Assembly (NCBI GenBank): GCA_021442155.1
Contig: CM038229.1
Location: 73,924,443-73,988,442 of the forward strand
DNA: 64,000 nucleotides
Direction: 5' to 3'
From: Cymbidium sinense
Lineage: Eukaryota > Streptophyta > Magnoliopsida > Asparagales > Orchidaceae
Shown: piece by piece, positions 23,601 to 35,599 of the stretch
Layout: every line of letters starts with the position of its first letter
How positions within the stretch are numbered: position 1 is the stretch's first letter
Notes under the pieces: model-generated
The model's database searches: none
What the model was told of the DNA's origin: nothing
Seen by the model: the letters and a program-made list of their open reading frames with translations, nothing else
Translations under genes and position numbers: made by a program

Positions 23601-24541
23601 AGCGTGTCACTATCACCAATGTTAAGTGCATGGAGTCGTCCTATCCTAATGTTCCTCGTCTGACATTAGATTCATGGTCATTTGAGTGTTGGGGTATAGA
23701 TATAGTCAGTCTATTTGACCCTCCGTCTTCCAAGTGTCATCACTTCATCCCAGTAACATATTACTTTTCCAAGTGGGTAAAAGTGAGCACTTTTAGGGAA
23801 GTCAAGGCTCATTATGTCCTTTGGTTCTTCAAGAGTCACACTTTCCATAGATTCGGCATACCCCACCAGATTATATCCAACAAAGGCATTACTTTTAAGA
23901 ACATGAAGATTAAAAGCTTTGCAAGGTGACACGACATAGATTGGAGGTACTCCACATATACTATCTCCGGAAAATGGGTTAGCAAAAGCCTTAAATAAAA
24001 CTCTTATCTAAATATTAAAGAAAATACTTTATGACAATAAGCAACAGTGGCACAAGCCATTAGTTGAAGTCCTGTGGGCATACCATACCACATATAAAAT
24101 GATAACATAATCTACTCCTTTTTTCTTAGTGTATGGATTTGAAGCCATTTTCTATTAGAAGTTCACTTACCATCAATAAGGATTGTTGTAAGCAACAATA
24201 TTATGACCAAGTAAAAGTTAGGCTATGGTTGGAAGAGCTCGAAGGTCATAAGAGCGACATGCCTTCAAGCTTGTCAAAACCTCAAGTTATACAATGTATG
24301 TATGGTTCAAGCTCACAACAAGTTGGCCTGCCCAAAGCTTTTGAGTTGGTGAGCTTGTTTTAGTTCTTAGGAGACTAACTATACCCCATTGTAAGGTGGG
24401 TGGTAAGTTTGAACCAATGTGGGAGGGCTCTTTCATCATAGAAAAGGCCTATCAAAGGGGGTTATATTAATTAATAAATAAAAAAGGAGAGTGCCCAATG
24501 CTTCCCATCAATGGGATTTATTTAAAGAAGTATTACACATG
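23601..24541 (+). pseudogene. Integrase of element 2 (5' truncated in the zinc finger)
   Basis: The sequence opens with codons for CHYHQC (23604-23624; the Cys-x2-Cys half of the HHCC finger), then shifts frame and reads openly from 23630: SWSFECWGIDIVSLFDPP (core start, first catalytic Asp in the (I/V)D position), YYFSKWVKV, FHRFGIPHQIISNKG (second Asp region; DNG has become NKG). The open frame ends at 23929 with KSFAR. The helix with the catalytic Glu is decayed. The C-terminal module resumes near 24400 (GGKFEPMWEGSFIIEKAY) and ends INGIYLKKYYT with stop TGA at 24539-24541. Several stops and frame changes make it non-functional. The His pair of the finger is missing on the left side of the junction. 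Confidence 0.88.
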
Positions 24542-26329
24542 ATTGTATTTAAAAATAAATTTTATAAATATGATTATGCTTTAATGTCAAGTTTATGCTT
24601 ATATTAACTAGATCCATGTTCTTAAAAAAACTTCATTTATTTAATCTCCACCAAGACTACTTGCATACTTAAAATCTAAATTTAAATCATTCTCAACTCC
24701 ATGAGTATATTTCCTTCACCTTGCTATTTTGAATAAGGCTAGGCATGTGTTGAATAATCTATCTCTACTACTTCTAGCATGGTCAAGTAAAGGTTAGATT
24801 CTTTCTTTACATTCAACTTGCTGTTTTGAATGAGGTCAAGTAAATGTTTGGTTTATCTTTGTCTTACTATTTTGAATAAGGTTAGGTGGACATTCATGCT
24901 TTATTCTTCGCTTGTTGTTTCAAATAAGGTTAGGCATGTGTTGAACAATCTATCTTTATTATTTCAAGCATAGTCAAGTAGAGGTTAGTTTCTTCCTTTA
25001 CATTCATCTTACTATTTCAAATAAGGTCAAAAAAAATGTTTGGTTTATCTATGTCCTACTATTTTGAATAAGGTCAGGTAGACATTTGTGCTTTATTCTT
25101 CACTTGCCATTTTGAATAAGGTTAGGCATGTGTTGAAAAATCTATCTCTACTATTTTGAACATGGTTAATTAGAGATTAGTTTATTCCTTTACATTCATC
25201 TTGTTGTTTTGAATGAGGTCAGGCAGATGTTTGGTCTTATCTTTGTCCTACTATTTTAAATAAGGTCAGGAAGGCATTCATGCTTTGTTCTTCACTTGCT
25301 ATTTAGAATAAGGTCAGGCATGTGTTGAACAATTTATTTCTACTATTTTGAACATGGTAACGTAGAGGTTAGTTTCTTCCTTTACCTTTATCTTTCCATT
25401 TTGAATGAGGTTACTTAGATGCTTTTATCTTTGTCTTGCTATTTGAATAAGGTCAGGTAAATATTCATAATTTGTTCTTAATTTACTATTTTGAATAATG
25501 TTAGAATGTGTTGAACAATCATTCTCTACCATTTCGAACATGGTCAAGCAGAGAGTTTCTTCCTTTACCTTCATCTTGTTATTTCAAATGAGGTCTGGCA
25601 GATGATTGATTTACTTTTCTCTTGCTATTTCAAATAAAGTCAGGCAGACATTCATGTTTTGTTCTTCATTCTCTATTCTAAATAAGGTTAGGCATATGTT
25701 TAATAATTTGTTTCCACCATTTTAAAAGTGATTAGGTAGAGATCATATCCTTCTCTATATTTAACTCACCATTTCGTATAATGTTAGGTATAGAGTAGAC
25801 TAGGACCATATTTGTTGAAGATCAAAGCTTGTGGCCACTTCTTAATATAACCCATCATAAACAAAACAAAATCAATCATTAGGGAACTTCTCCCAAGTTT
25901 TCAAATCAAAATAAATTCAAAATCAATCTTTTGGGAGCTTCTCTCTAATTCATTAAATCAAATCACATCAAATTAATCTTTAGGGAGCCTCTCCCACATT
26001 TCTTTGACACATTCAAATAAGTCTTCAATCAACCTTAAGGGGGACTTTCCCCTATTCTCTCCAAACTCAAACTTTGGTGAACTTGAGTAATGAGTTCTTG
26101 AAGTCATAATTTGGCTCCATGCATCTTTGACTCCTATTCTAAAATCTCTAATTTCTAAGAATATTAATTTTTAGTGAATCTATATAGCAGTTTCTATTGA
26201 ATTTACTTACCTTTCAGACATAGTTTAAACACTTCTATTTTCCATCTCATGGATCTAGTTGACTAGCTTGATCAATGCCAATACGTGTGGTGTGCCTTAT
26301 AATTTAAACCACACATATTGTGGTCCTTT
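24542..26329 (+). other. 3' untranslated region of element 2
   Basis: Non-coding DNA from the integrase stop to LTR C. It contains the 192-bp array (24700-25830) and then AT-rich text in which 'aatcaatcttt.gggagc(t/c)tctcc(c/t)' recurs (about 25880, 25930, 25975, 26030). The final ~75 bp resemble the final ~75 bp of the element 1 3' region. I see no long polypurine tract just before the LTR, which is unusual. Confidence 0.65.
24700..25830 (+). repeat. 192-bp higher-order tandem array (about 6 units of 4 x ~48 bp)
   Basis: GCATGTGTTGAA-type starts lie at 24742, 24934, 25126, 25318, 25504 and 25692, that is spacing 192, 192, 192, 186 and 188. Each unit holds four related ~48-bp subunits built on 'ctattttgaataaggtcaggca.a..tt'. 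It sits between integrase and the 3' LTR, the usual place for such arrays in Tat-type elements. Confidence 0.93.
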
Positions 26330-29300
26330 TGTTGACCTCACTTTTAGTGAGGTTGGCAACCCACCTCTTAGACCTAAGATTTAATCTTGGCACTAAAGTT
26401 CTATTAACCTCAAGTGAGGTTAATAATCACCAAATTCATAGTGAATTAGGATCTCAAACCTTAGATTAAGAGCTTCTTAAGTAGACACTTAAGATATTGC
26501 AATTAGTGACTAAGTACATGACCTCAACTAAAGCAAAAAATGAAAATAATAAATTAAAATAAAATGAATTCAACTGAACCCAGATTAATGTAATTGATTT
26601 TTATTGACGTAATTAACCCATTTGGGCTCAAAGTCATCTAAATTTAAGAAAATATTATAAAATCAAAACTAAATTAAATCAAACCAAACCAAATGCACAA
26701 AATCAATACATAAGTATAAATGAACCTAGAAAATAAATTCAAATGTAGTTCAAAGTTTTCAATCAGGTCGTCAGACTTAGAGTTGACTCATTGAGTCCCA
26801 CTAAGTCAAGAGTCAACCTAAACAAAATAAGTCAATTTAATAAATTCTAAATGCTCAAATTCATTAAATTAACTTGATAGAACACAAAACTAAATAAGTC
26901 CAAAGCCAATGATCAGTTAAATAGCCTAATCGGGTCACTTAGTCTTAGTGAACCTGACAGACCCTATCAAACCTAGACTCAAAATTAATTAATTTAAATA
27001 TTTTAAAGTCATATTTGAACATAATTTGACTCTTCATTAAGTTTGATTTGGTCGAATTGGCCACTTGACTTGATTTGACCCATTAAACCTAATTTAGGCC
27101 AAAATGGGCTTAAATTTTGTTAAATTCAAATTAATCAAAATCAATTACTTTAAATCACTTCAAATACTTAATCACGTGTAATTAAATCTTAAACCCACTT
27201 TAATTTGAGTCATATCAGTCATTTGATTAAAATGAACTCAATCCGGTTCATTCAACCCATTTTGTGTCAAAGCATTGAATCAAAACCAACTCCAAATCAA
27301 TCAAAATCAATTGCTCAATCAAACATGATTATGATCCAATCTAAATCTAATTAAGATAAATTGATGCATTGAACCTAACTTGATTCACTTGAGTCAAATG
27401 GGTCAAGATAGGTTCATTCAATCCAACTTAAATGGACTCAAGCCACACACAAAACCTATCACATGGAGGCTAACACTTTAGCCCATGTGGAGTGGAGCTT
27501 CAAGTCAACAATGGAGGCCAAGGGAGAGAGCAAAATTAATGTCAAAATGCCAAAATCCAAGATCCACTTAAACATAAGCCATATCTCCACTTGGTTGACA
27601 GATAATAGGCTCTATAGTAAATAAACCACTAAATTTGACTTCTTCAGGCCTCCTCCTAGTTGACCATCTCCTCCCTAACCACTATTTATGGTGATTTTCA
27701 GCCACCATTGAAAGGAGAGGGATAGAGAGCCCATTTTTTCTTGATTGGCTGAAAATAACTCCTAGAGCTCCTCTGATCTAAACCACATCATCCCCCTCCT
27801 TTTCCATACATAAAATAATGAATTTTGATAAAGTTTCTGAGGAGGCGGCAACCATCAATAACGAAGATGATCAGCGGGTAGGTTAGAGGGCTAATTCATC
27901 TCAAAGCTTCATCTCATGCTTAGAACCATATTCAAATCAAAAAATCCATCTGACATCAGCTCCAGTGAGGTAATTTTTCAAAACCTTAGAAAACTTCTAG
28001 GTTCTTTTATTTACAAGGGTAATCACATGATTTTATGAATTTTCTATAGATAACCTTGCATTTTACATTTCAACCATCCTAAGGCAAAAGAGAGTGATTT
28101 TCTGGTGTCAGAAAATCAGCCTAGATGGGCATTTTTGGGAGGATATCTCATTCGCCCATGCACTGTTCCACCACTTGTAAGGGAGACAAAACAACAATCA
28201 TTTGATCTACCTTAATAAAGATGGATTGTTGTGACTAAATTCCTTTAGATTTTGAATTGGCCCTTTGGATCTACAGATTTAACCTAAATCATCCAATCTG
28301 TGATCAAACAATTCATATCTATTTGATCTAACCCACATTTTCTCACTCAAATATTGAGTCAGGCTTTGCATGGCCTAATTGGGTAGCGACACACACAAAC
28401 GATGGCTTAGTCAGTGCTGACAGGGTTAAGTATAAAATTAAGGTATTTTCAGAATTTAAAAAAAATTAAAAATCACCTAAAACTTCAAAAGATTTTAAAA
28501 AATAAAATGCATTGAAAAAATACTAATAAGGGCTCGTTGGGTTTGTCTTTTCAAGAATAATCCAAAAAACTCAAAAGCCCAAATTTTTATTTAATATTTT
28601 AGCTTAATTTAGGTTTTAGAGAATATCAAATTTCTTAATTAATCCTAGAATAATGAACAAATTGATGTAAAATTTTTAGGGGATTAAATTGACATCAAAA
28701 CACATTTACCATAAACATTTTAGGTTTAAATGAGGAGTATATTAAATGTTATTGAATTTCAAAGTTCAAAGACCCATTTTTGTGAAATAATTAATTAAAA
28801 TTGAAAAAGATAAGAAAAATGATCAAAATAATTCAAATCATTATAAGTATCTCTAGGGAACCTCTTAAGAATAAGAAAATCCTCTAAAACTTATTAAACC
28901 TCAAATTGACCTAATTAAGTGATTAATTAAATTAACTAAATCAATTAATTTAGCTAAACTTTGAAAATCAAAATAAATAAGCTAAAACTCTAAAAATTTC
29001 AAATAAACCCTCTTTGAATTTGTCTTTCAAAGAGGAACCAAGAGAAATTAAAAGCCTTAATTAGTTTCTAATATATTAGGTTTAATTTGATTTTTATTAG
29101 AAACATCAAAACTTTAATTAACACTAAATTAAACTTTTGATCATAACAGAACTTTAGAGAGATGAAATTGGTATAAAACCCTATGCACCATTAAAATTTC
29201 AAGCTAAAATGATGAATAGATTAAAAGTTATCAAATTTCAAGTTCAAATGTCTAATTTCATAAAATAATAAATTTAAAGTTCAAAAATCATAGAAATCAT

Positions 29301-29639
29301 TAAAATAAGTTAAATCACTTTAATTAACTTAAGAGCCTTAAAAAAAATAAAGCAATCCTCTGAAGCTTGATAAACAAAAGAATCACTTTAATTAAATCAA
29401 CCAAATATCACATAATCTTTAATTTATACTAAATTAAACTTAAACCCAACATAAAATCGACTTAATTAAATTAACTAATGAAGCTCAACTAAACATTAAT
29501 TAAATTTCACATTCAACTTTGATTGAATGAATCTAAATCATCAAATAATTATTTACATCATCAATCTGAATACATACAACCAAATTAAAAGCTTTAATAA
29601 CTAATGAAGCTCTAATTAAATTGATAAAAGACTGTGATC

Positions 29640-30010
29640 AACTTACAATTAAACTTTGATTAAACCTACCATAATCAAATTAATTGAACTTTATAAACAA
29701 ATTAATTAAACTTGATAAACAATTTAATTAAAATCTTTAATCAAATTAATTAAACTTTATAAGGAACTTAATTATACTCTTTAATCAAATTAATTAAACT
29801 CTAGAAATAAATCAATGAAACTCTTTAATTAAGTTAATTAAACTCTTTAATCAAATTAATTAAACTTTATAGATAAATAAATTAAACTCTATGAAAAAAT
29901 TAATAAAACTCTTGATCAAATTAATTAAACTCTTTAACCAAATTAATCAAACTATTTGATCAAATTAATCATTAAATCAAATTAATTAAGTTAAACTTAA
30001 ATTATCCTTA
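29640..30010 (+). repeat. TTAATTAA-type short tandem stretch in LTR C
   Basis: The phrase CTTTAATCAAATTAATTAAA recurs about ten times with spacings of about 20-60 bp. It is absent from the other LTR copies. Confidence 0.75.
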
Positions 30011-32615
30011 ATTAAATTAAGATAATCAAATAGTTAACTAAGTTAAATTCAATTTTAGTAAACAAATTTAAATAGAATGAACTAAGTTAACCATTAACTA
30101 AACTTTGGCTAAACTAATTGAACAAGATAATTATGAATATTCTCATGTTGGATATAACAAATATGAATCATCAGGGACTAATCCCTTGTTAAATTAATCA
30201 TGTAATCCAATTAAGTAAGCTTTAAATAATACTAAGAACTTAACCAATAACATGTAATCATCTTTCACCTAATCTTAACTAAGATAATTATATCACCAAT
30301 TTGATTCAATTAGGCACTGATCAGTTAATAATTTGGCAGTTCAAACTAATTAGATAACCAACTAAACATACCATAAATAACTATTGAATCCTATTTTAGT
30401 TGGTCATTTAAAACTAATTGAAAATTAATTAAACCTTTAATTAAGATAGATACTTAATTTGATTAATCAAAATGACAAGGATTCATAATTAAACATTAAT
30501 CAAATCAATTATATAAACAAAACCTTGAATAACTGAATAAAATAATCAAGTCAATCATGAATCAACCAATCAAGTTTATTAACTATATTAACTTGATTAA
30601 ACCTCAATCAAGAATTAGATATCTACAACATAAAACAACATAAATTCAATAAGGCAAACCAAGTTGAACCTTAATTGATCAGTAAGAATTGAATCAGTTA
30701 AAAAGTAATAGTTGAACATTAACCAAATCAAATAAAATAAAATTGAAATAAACTCTAATCAATTCAATTAAATACATATAGCTAAACTAAATTCAATTCA
30801 ATCTGCTTTAATAGTGTGAATTAATTAACCATAACATATGTAAGTTTAATAATCAAATCAAAGATGGACTCCTAATTAAGTAGAAACTAAACTTTAAAAA
30901 ACATAATAGATGAAGGATATTAAATGAAAATCTAATTATAAATAATCAAACTTAATTAAAATGAAGGCAAATCTTTAAATTACTCAATCCAATTGAACCA
31001 ACAAATAAATAAATAAACTAAACCAGCTTAAAATATTTAAATCTAATAGATACTCAAATTTAACCTAGTAGGAAGATTGAATAAAATAATCAATCTAAAA
31101 TATGTGAGATTAAACAGCAACAACAACTTTATTCTAAACCTTAATCAATTTTAAAAAATAAAATAAAATAAACAAAAAGTTAAATATAAAAGTCATTAAA
31201 TCATATCAATTCCAAACAACATTAGAATAAATTAATTAATATTAAACATAAATAAATCAAATTAATCAAATTAAACCAAAATGATCAAATTAAACCAAAT
31301 AATCTTCTAACGAAAATCATTATGTAAATCAAAATACTAAATTCAATAATCTAAATAACTAAGCTCTTAACTGGAATCCGAATGAAAGATCACATTAGAC
31401 TTCAACTAAGTTACAAGTTAATTAAATTAATGTATATTCATTAATTCAAACTTAATTTAAATGAAATGATGAAATTAATAAATCTAAATAACATTGAAAT
31501 AACATAATCAATAGTAATCATACATGTAATTAAAATTGCAATCCAAAAGAAAAGAATAAGATATTAATTCAAAGGATATTAAATTATTAACATTTTAATA
31601 AATCAAACTAAAGCTTAATAAATCCAAAATCAAATAGTCAAAATACATGAAGTTAAGCGAACACAAATTTTGAAATCCGAACAAAATCAAACAAACATTA
31701 ATCAAATCAAATTGATATTGTTTAATCATTCAAATATATTCAAATTAATTAAGATACACGAATTATTAGTTTGATCCTTATGATGAATTTTCACTTCAGG
31801 GTGGAAAATCCCCCTTACTAAGACCGGGATGTTGAATGGAATAGGTTTCACTAAAGTAGAATTTATTTTAATTTTCATTCTTTAAAATTGAAATTCAACT
31901 TTAATAATAAAATAAGCCTAAAATTGGGATTAAATCATAATCAACTAAACCATTTAAAGTGAAATCACCCAATGGTAAATTAAACAAATCTTGAAATGAA
32001 TTCAAAATGTAAACCTAAGAAAGTGTAGTAGTCATACCATAAAGCCCAATTCTCACACACTAGAATATTAGGCCACCGATCTTAGACTTAGGATAAGTCA
32101 TTGTGTTATTGTGGTGTATTGATTTTCTAATTTTGTGATGTAATATTTTAAAATAGATGTTAAGATTGTTTGTACATTAGTCTGGATGGTAAAGCGTCAT
32201 TTTTTAAACTAATGATGCTTTCTATAGGGGATTGTACTGCTGTAATAATAAAATTATAAATGCCTTTTCTTGCAGGTGCTGCTTAAAGTCTTCAAGCATA
32301 ATCTATTAAAATAGGTGGGCTTGATGACCCAAGGTAGGGTGCTAAGCCCAAATGTGAGAGACATAATTTCTTGGTTTGAATGTGTGTTATGCTAATCCCT
32401 ATTTTGTAGTGTAGTCAGATTATCATTTCATAAAAATATAATTTTTGTAATAGGATTAGGATTAGAGCTATGGGGTTTAGGATGAATAGCCATGAGAAGG
32501 CTTAAACTTGGGAGGCCCTGTGATACCTTGAGTGCTCAATCCATGAAGTGAAGATGAAGACTAAGATTGAAGATCCCCATAGCTCTATTTTTATCATGAA
32601 TTATAATTCAGGTTG

Positions 32616-32637
32616 TATAAGGGTAGAGCTTGGTTAC
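32616..32637 (+). promoter_or_regulatory. TATA-like block with hairpin, LTR C
   Basis: TATAAGGGTAG is followed by a TTACC arm that still pairs with GGGTAG through G-U pairs. It is the same block as in LTRs A, B and D. Promoter role is inferred from conservation. Confidence 0.38.
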
Positions 32638-34076
32638 CTAACTTATTTTTTTTTTCGGGTGTATGATGGTACCCAGCCACATCAGCCTTTTATTCTTTTA
32701 TGTGATTAATTTTTTATTATTATGTTTACATTGATTGCATAATAGAAATGACATGATTTTTATAGATTTATTAAAGTGTGATTATTTCCTATATGGCCTA
32801 GTTACGGAAGGCTCTTTAAAAAAAATTAAATTTTCTACCCCAATTTAATAACTCTAACTAAAAATAAAAAAATTATGCAACTCACAACTTCATCTTAAAT
32901 CTTGGGAAGTTAATTAAGAGAATAAAAGATTTAATAACCCCTTAACTATATGGTTGTATGTTATAATAGCATGCATGCATATTATTTCACTCTTGCACAA
33001 TAGGGGATAGGCTTGACCTGTGAGAGCAATCCCTTGTAATGGAGAACACCCTTTCTCTTTGATTTAGCCATAACCATTTTTCATCATGCATATAGGCATA
33101 AAATCTCCCAAACCTAAATCCAAAATGATGAGTCAAAATGAAATAAAATATGTAAATTTTATTGCATGAGTTTAGGTCATAATTTGCACACCCATCATGA
33201 TCTATTCTCTTAGGGAGTGACTATGACTCTTGATTCTTTCCTATTTATAACAACCTAACCATTTATACTTACATAAGACTTAACCACATAATTTTGAATC
33301 ATAGAGGAGTTAGTTGGCAGCCACTCTAGGCAATTGTAAGTCTAAAAGAGTCTGGATTGGTTCACTTTCTCTAGTGAAAATCAACCAAATTATCCCATTT
33401 TCTTAAGCAAATTTAAGTTGAACTCTTAGTTTATACAAAAGTACTTTAGACATAGGTTTAGAGGTGACTTATTTCTCTTTTTTTATGGGTGTAAATCTTC
33501 ACTATTTTGGCATTCTATAATCTTGTGTTATTGAAATATAAGTCCTAATTTTCTAATAAAATGTTAACTTAAACAATTATAATTCTCTACTTCAAAAAGT
33601 GTAAAGCCAAATAATAGGATAGTTGGAGTGCTTATTGGGTTTTCTAGTATCTAAATGCATTCCCTTACTTATGATTAGATTTTTATGAACTCTTCCTAAT
33701 TAAGTCTCCCCTTTTGATTTCTAAAATTACTAAACCTTTGATACTAAACTTTGAAATCCATAAAGATTTTAGCCAATCACTTTAATCGAGTGTATTCTTA
33801 GAAGATTTACACCCCAAAGATGTAATTAACTATAGATGCTCGCCTCTATAAGGAGCTTAAAATAAACTCTTCTTTACTCCATCCATGTGAAGTAGGAAAA
33901 GAATCTTTGGTATATCGAAGACCCATTAGCCTTATGAGTCCTTATTAATTAATCAAATCTATAATAGGGTAATATATTTATCTTTTGAGATAATATATTT
34001 ATCCTTCAATGATGTATTTGGTTACCAAAATAAGCACCCCCATGATGTGTGTGGTGTTTTAAATTAAATTCCCACA

Positions 34077-34420
34077 TTGGTGCATTACCTTAGTGCTAAG
34101 ATCACAGATAATTTGGCACTAGACGGGCTTAGGTAGGGCCGGTTAAGATCACATTATCATAACATTGTTCATAATTTGACAGCTAGACAAGGAAATTTTT
34201 TTATCTAGAAGACCAGGGCAGCACCTCGGCGCTATGAACATAGCGCCGCAATGCTATAGCCAAATAAAAAAAGTTCTATTTTTATTTTATTTTATTTATT
34301 TTGATGTAAACAAAATCCAAATTATTGTATTATGTTATTAAGACATGATGCATTTGTTATCTTTTGATCTTCTATTAGATATTATATACATATATAGAGA
34401 TAATTAAGCAAAGAGTTGAA
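34077..34420. other. GC-rich motif and AT-rich flank between LTR C and the PMD remnant
   Basis: No gene. It contains a 10-bp palindrome, arms CGGCGCTATG (34227-34236) and CATAGCGCCG (34239-34248), inside a GCACCTCGGCGCT island like those at 55.15-55.53 and 61.12-61.4 kb. An AT-rich run follows. On the minus strand this could be the start of the element 3 3' LTR, cut by the insertion of element 2. Confidence 0.5.
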
Positions 34421-35378
34421 GCCTCTGGCATGTTACTCAATAATTTTCATGTATTACACAATAATAAAATAATTACATGAGAAAATTTTAGCTACATAGT
34501 TGGCTTGGATTTCTCTAATACAAGTAGAAGTTGTACAAGTTTTATAGGCCATAGTAGCCTTACACTCTCATGCTTCATGGAGATGTTAAAAGCAGCCACT
34601 TGATGACATGTCAATAAAGAAAGAGTTTTCTCATGTTTGGACACCTACACATCTACTTATGAGCAATCTTCTTCTATGGCTATGATATCTTGTCTGATCA
34701 TAGCTCTTATTTCTAGCAAATATTATTTCCTTTACTATAGTTCTCTCAATTTAGAGATATCGAGGAGTTCCATTTGTCCTTTAGAATGATCCCTTTGGAA
34801 GGATCTCTAGGCTTTGAGACTATGCTCTAGATTATGGTAAATTAGGGAGACTTGATGCGAAATGGAATTGGCTAATGTTTTTGTAATATTAAGTGTATCT
34901 AACAACACCTTGTTCGTAGGTTGTGCCCAAAGAGAACAATCCAAATTCAACATATCTATAGAGGGATATCCATAACTGTAATTCTCCTACTTTAAGGCTT
35001 AGAGCAACAACACAATCTAGTAAATAATTTGCTTCTACATAGAAGCTAGAAAATCTGGAAAAACTTCTAAGTCAACACTTATAAGTAATTGATGTAAGGT
35101 CATTATTATATGATATAAGATTTTTGAAGGATTATCATGCAAGGGAGTTGAAGCCTTGGGGTGTATTCTAGAAACAAAATATAAAATTTCTAGGCGAGAT
35201 AATTTCCTCTGAACTATATATTTTGAACTGGATATAAGGTGAATTTGCACAAGAATCCATATATGAAGAGTCTTCTTAGGTCACACTCACCATCACCCAA
35301 GTTGAATCTAATAAAAGTGATTCAAAATTAGTAATTATAACACTAGATTCCTCTGTATGTGTATTTTCTCTAGTATAT
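34420..35378 (-). pseudogene. C-terminal part of the PMD-like protein remnant (element 3)
   Basis: Minus-strand reading gives a largely open, Leu/Lys/Glu-rich stretch, for example KYIVQRKLSRLEILYFVSRI and LHQLLISVDLEVFPDFLASM (35250-35035), then helical, charged text down to about 34420 with scattered stops. This resembles the helical tail after the plant mobile domain in transposon-encoded proteins. It is separated from the domain at 42.2-43.6 kb only by LTR D. The similarity of this tail is weak and rests on context. It could also be unrelated low-identity sequence. Confidence 0.4.
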
Positions 35379-35383
35379 ATATA
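35379..35383. repeat. Left target-site duplication of LTR D (atata)
   Basis: The 5 bp before TGTTGACC equal the 5 bp after ACACCACA (42217-42221). The site lies in a short TA run, so chance identity is somewhat raised. Confidence 0.75.
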
Positions 35384-35599
35384 TGTTGACCTCACTTTTT
35401 GTGTGAGGACTCATCCTTCCCATCTTAGACTTAGGAGTCTTCTAAGCATTAGGATCTCCCTAGTCATAGGACACTTCTAGTGATTAAGGGAACACTAAAC
35501 CCAAGCCTAGGGACTTAGGAAGGTATACCCTAAGTTTAGGATGTGCCTTCGGACAAATAGGTTCTACCAATCCAATGGGTTAAACCAAAACCTATGCTT

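Larger units (their letters stand above)
23601..34076 (+). mobile_element. Element 2: 3' part of a Tat-type Ty3/gypsy element, plus strand
   Basis: Integrase (23601-24541), then a 3' untranslated region with a 192-bp array (24.7-25.83 kb), then a complete giant 3' LTR (LTR C). The 5' part is missing: the integrase starts in mid zinc finger directly after LTR 22756-23600. It belongs to the same family as element 1, judged by the integrase C-terminus and the LTR. The right flank (34077 on) belongs to element 3. Confidence 0.72.
26330..34076 (+). mobile_element. LTR copy C: 7.7-kb 3' LTR of element 2
   Basis: It starts TGTTGACCTCAC (26330) and ends TTCCCACA (34076), aligned with ACACCACA of the other copies. 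The left block, the mid GC-richer block (27.5-28.4 kb) and the last ~2 kb (32.0-34.08 kb, with the TATA-like block at 32616 and the 3' inverted repeats near 33830-33900) match LTRs A, B and D. The middle (28.4-32.0 kb) is different and very A/T-rich, with a TTAATTAA-type tandem stretch, so this copy belongs to a diverged subfamily. It contains no plausible coding region. Confidence 0.82.

Noticed and set aside
24700..25830. CRISPR-like array
   Set aside because: The units are contiguous and degenerate without unique spacers, in a plant retroelement 3' region.
26286..26330. TGTGGTGTGCC as the true LTR start, because it mirrors the ACACCACA end
   Set aside because: Solo LTR D starts at TGTTGACC with a target duplication and lacks this block, so the block is internal to the element.
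34077..34097. TTGGTGCATTACC after LTR C as a primer-binding site, making C a 5' LTR
   Set aside because: The match to a known tRNA end is poor, C follows an integrase and 3' region, and no gag follows; C is read as a 3' LTR.
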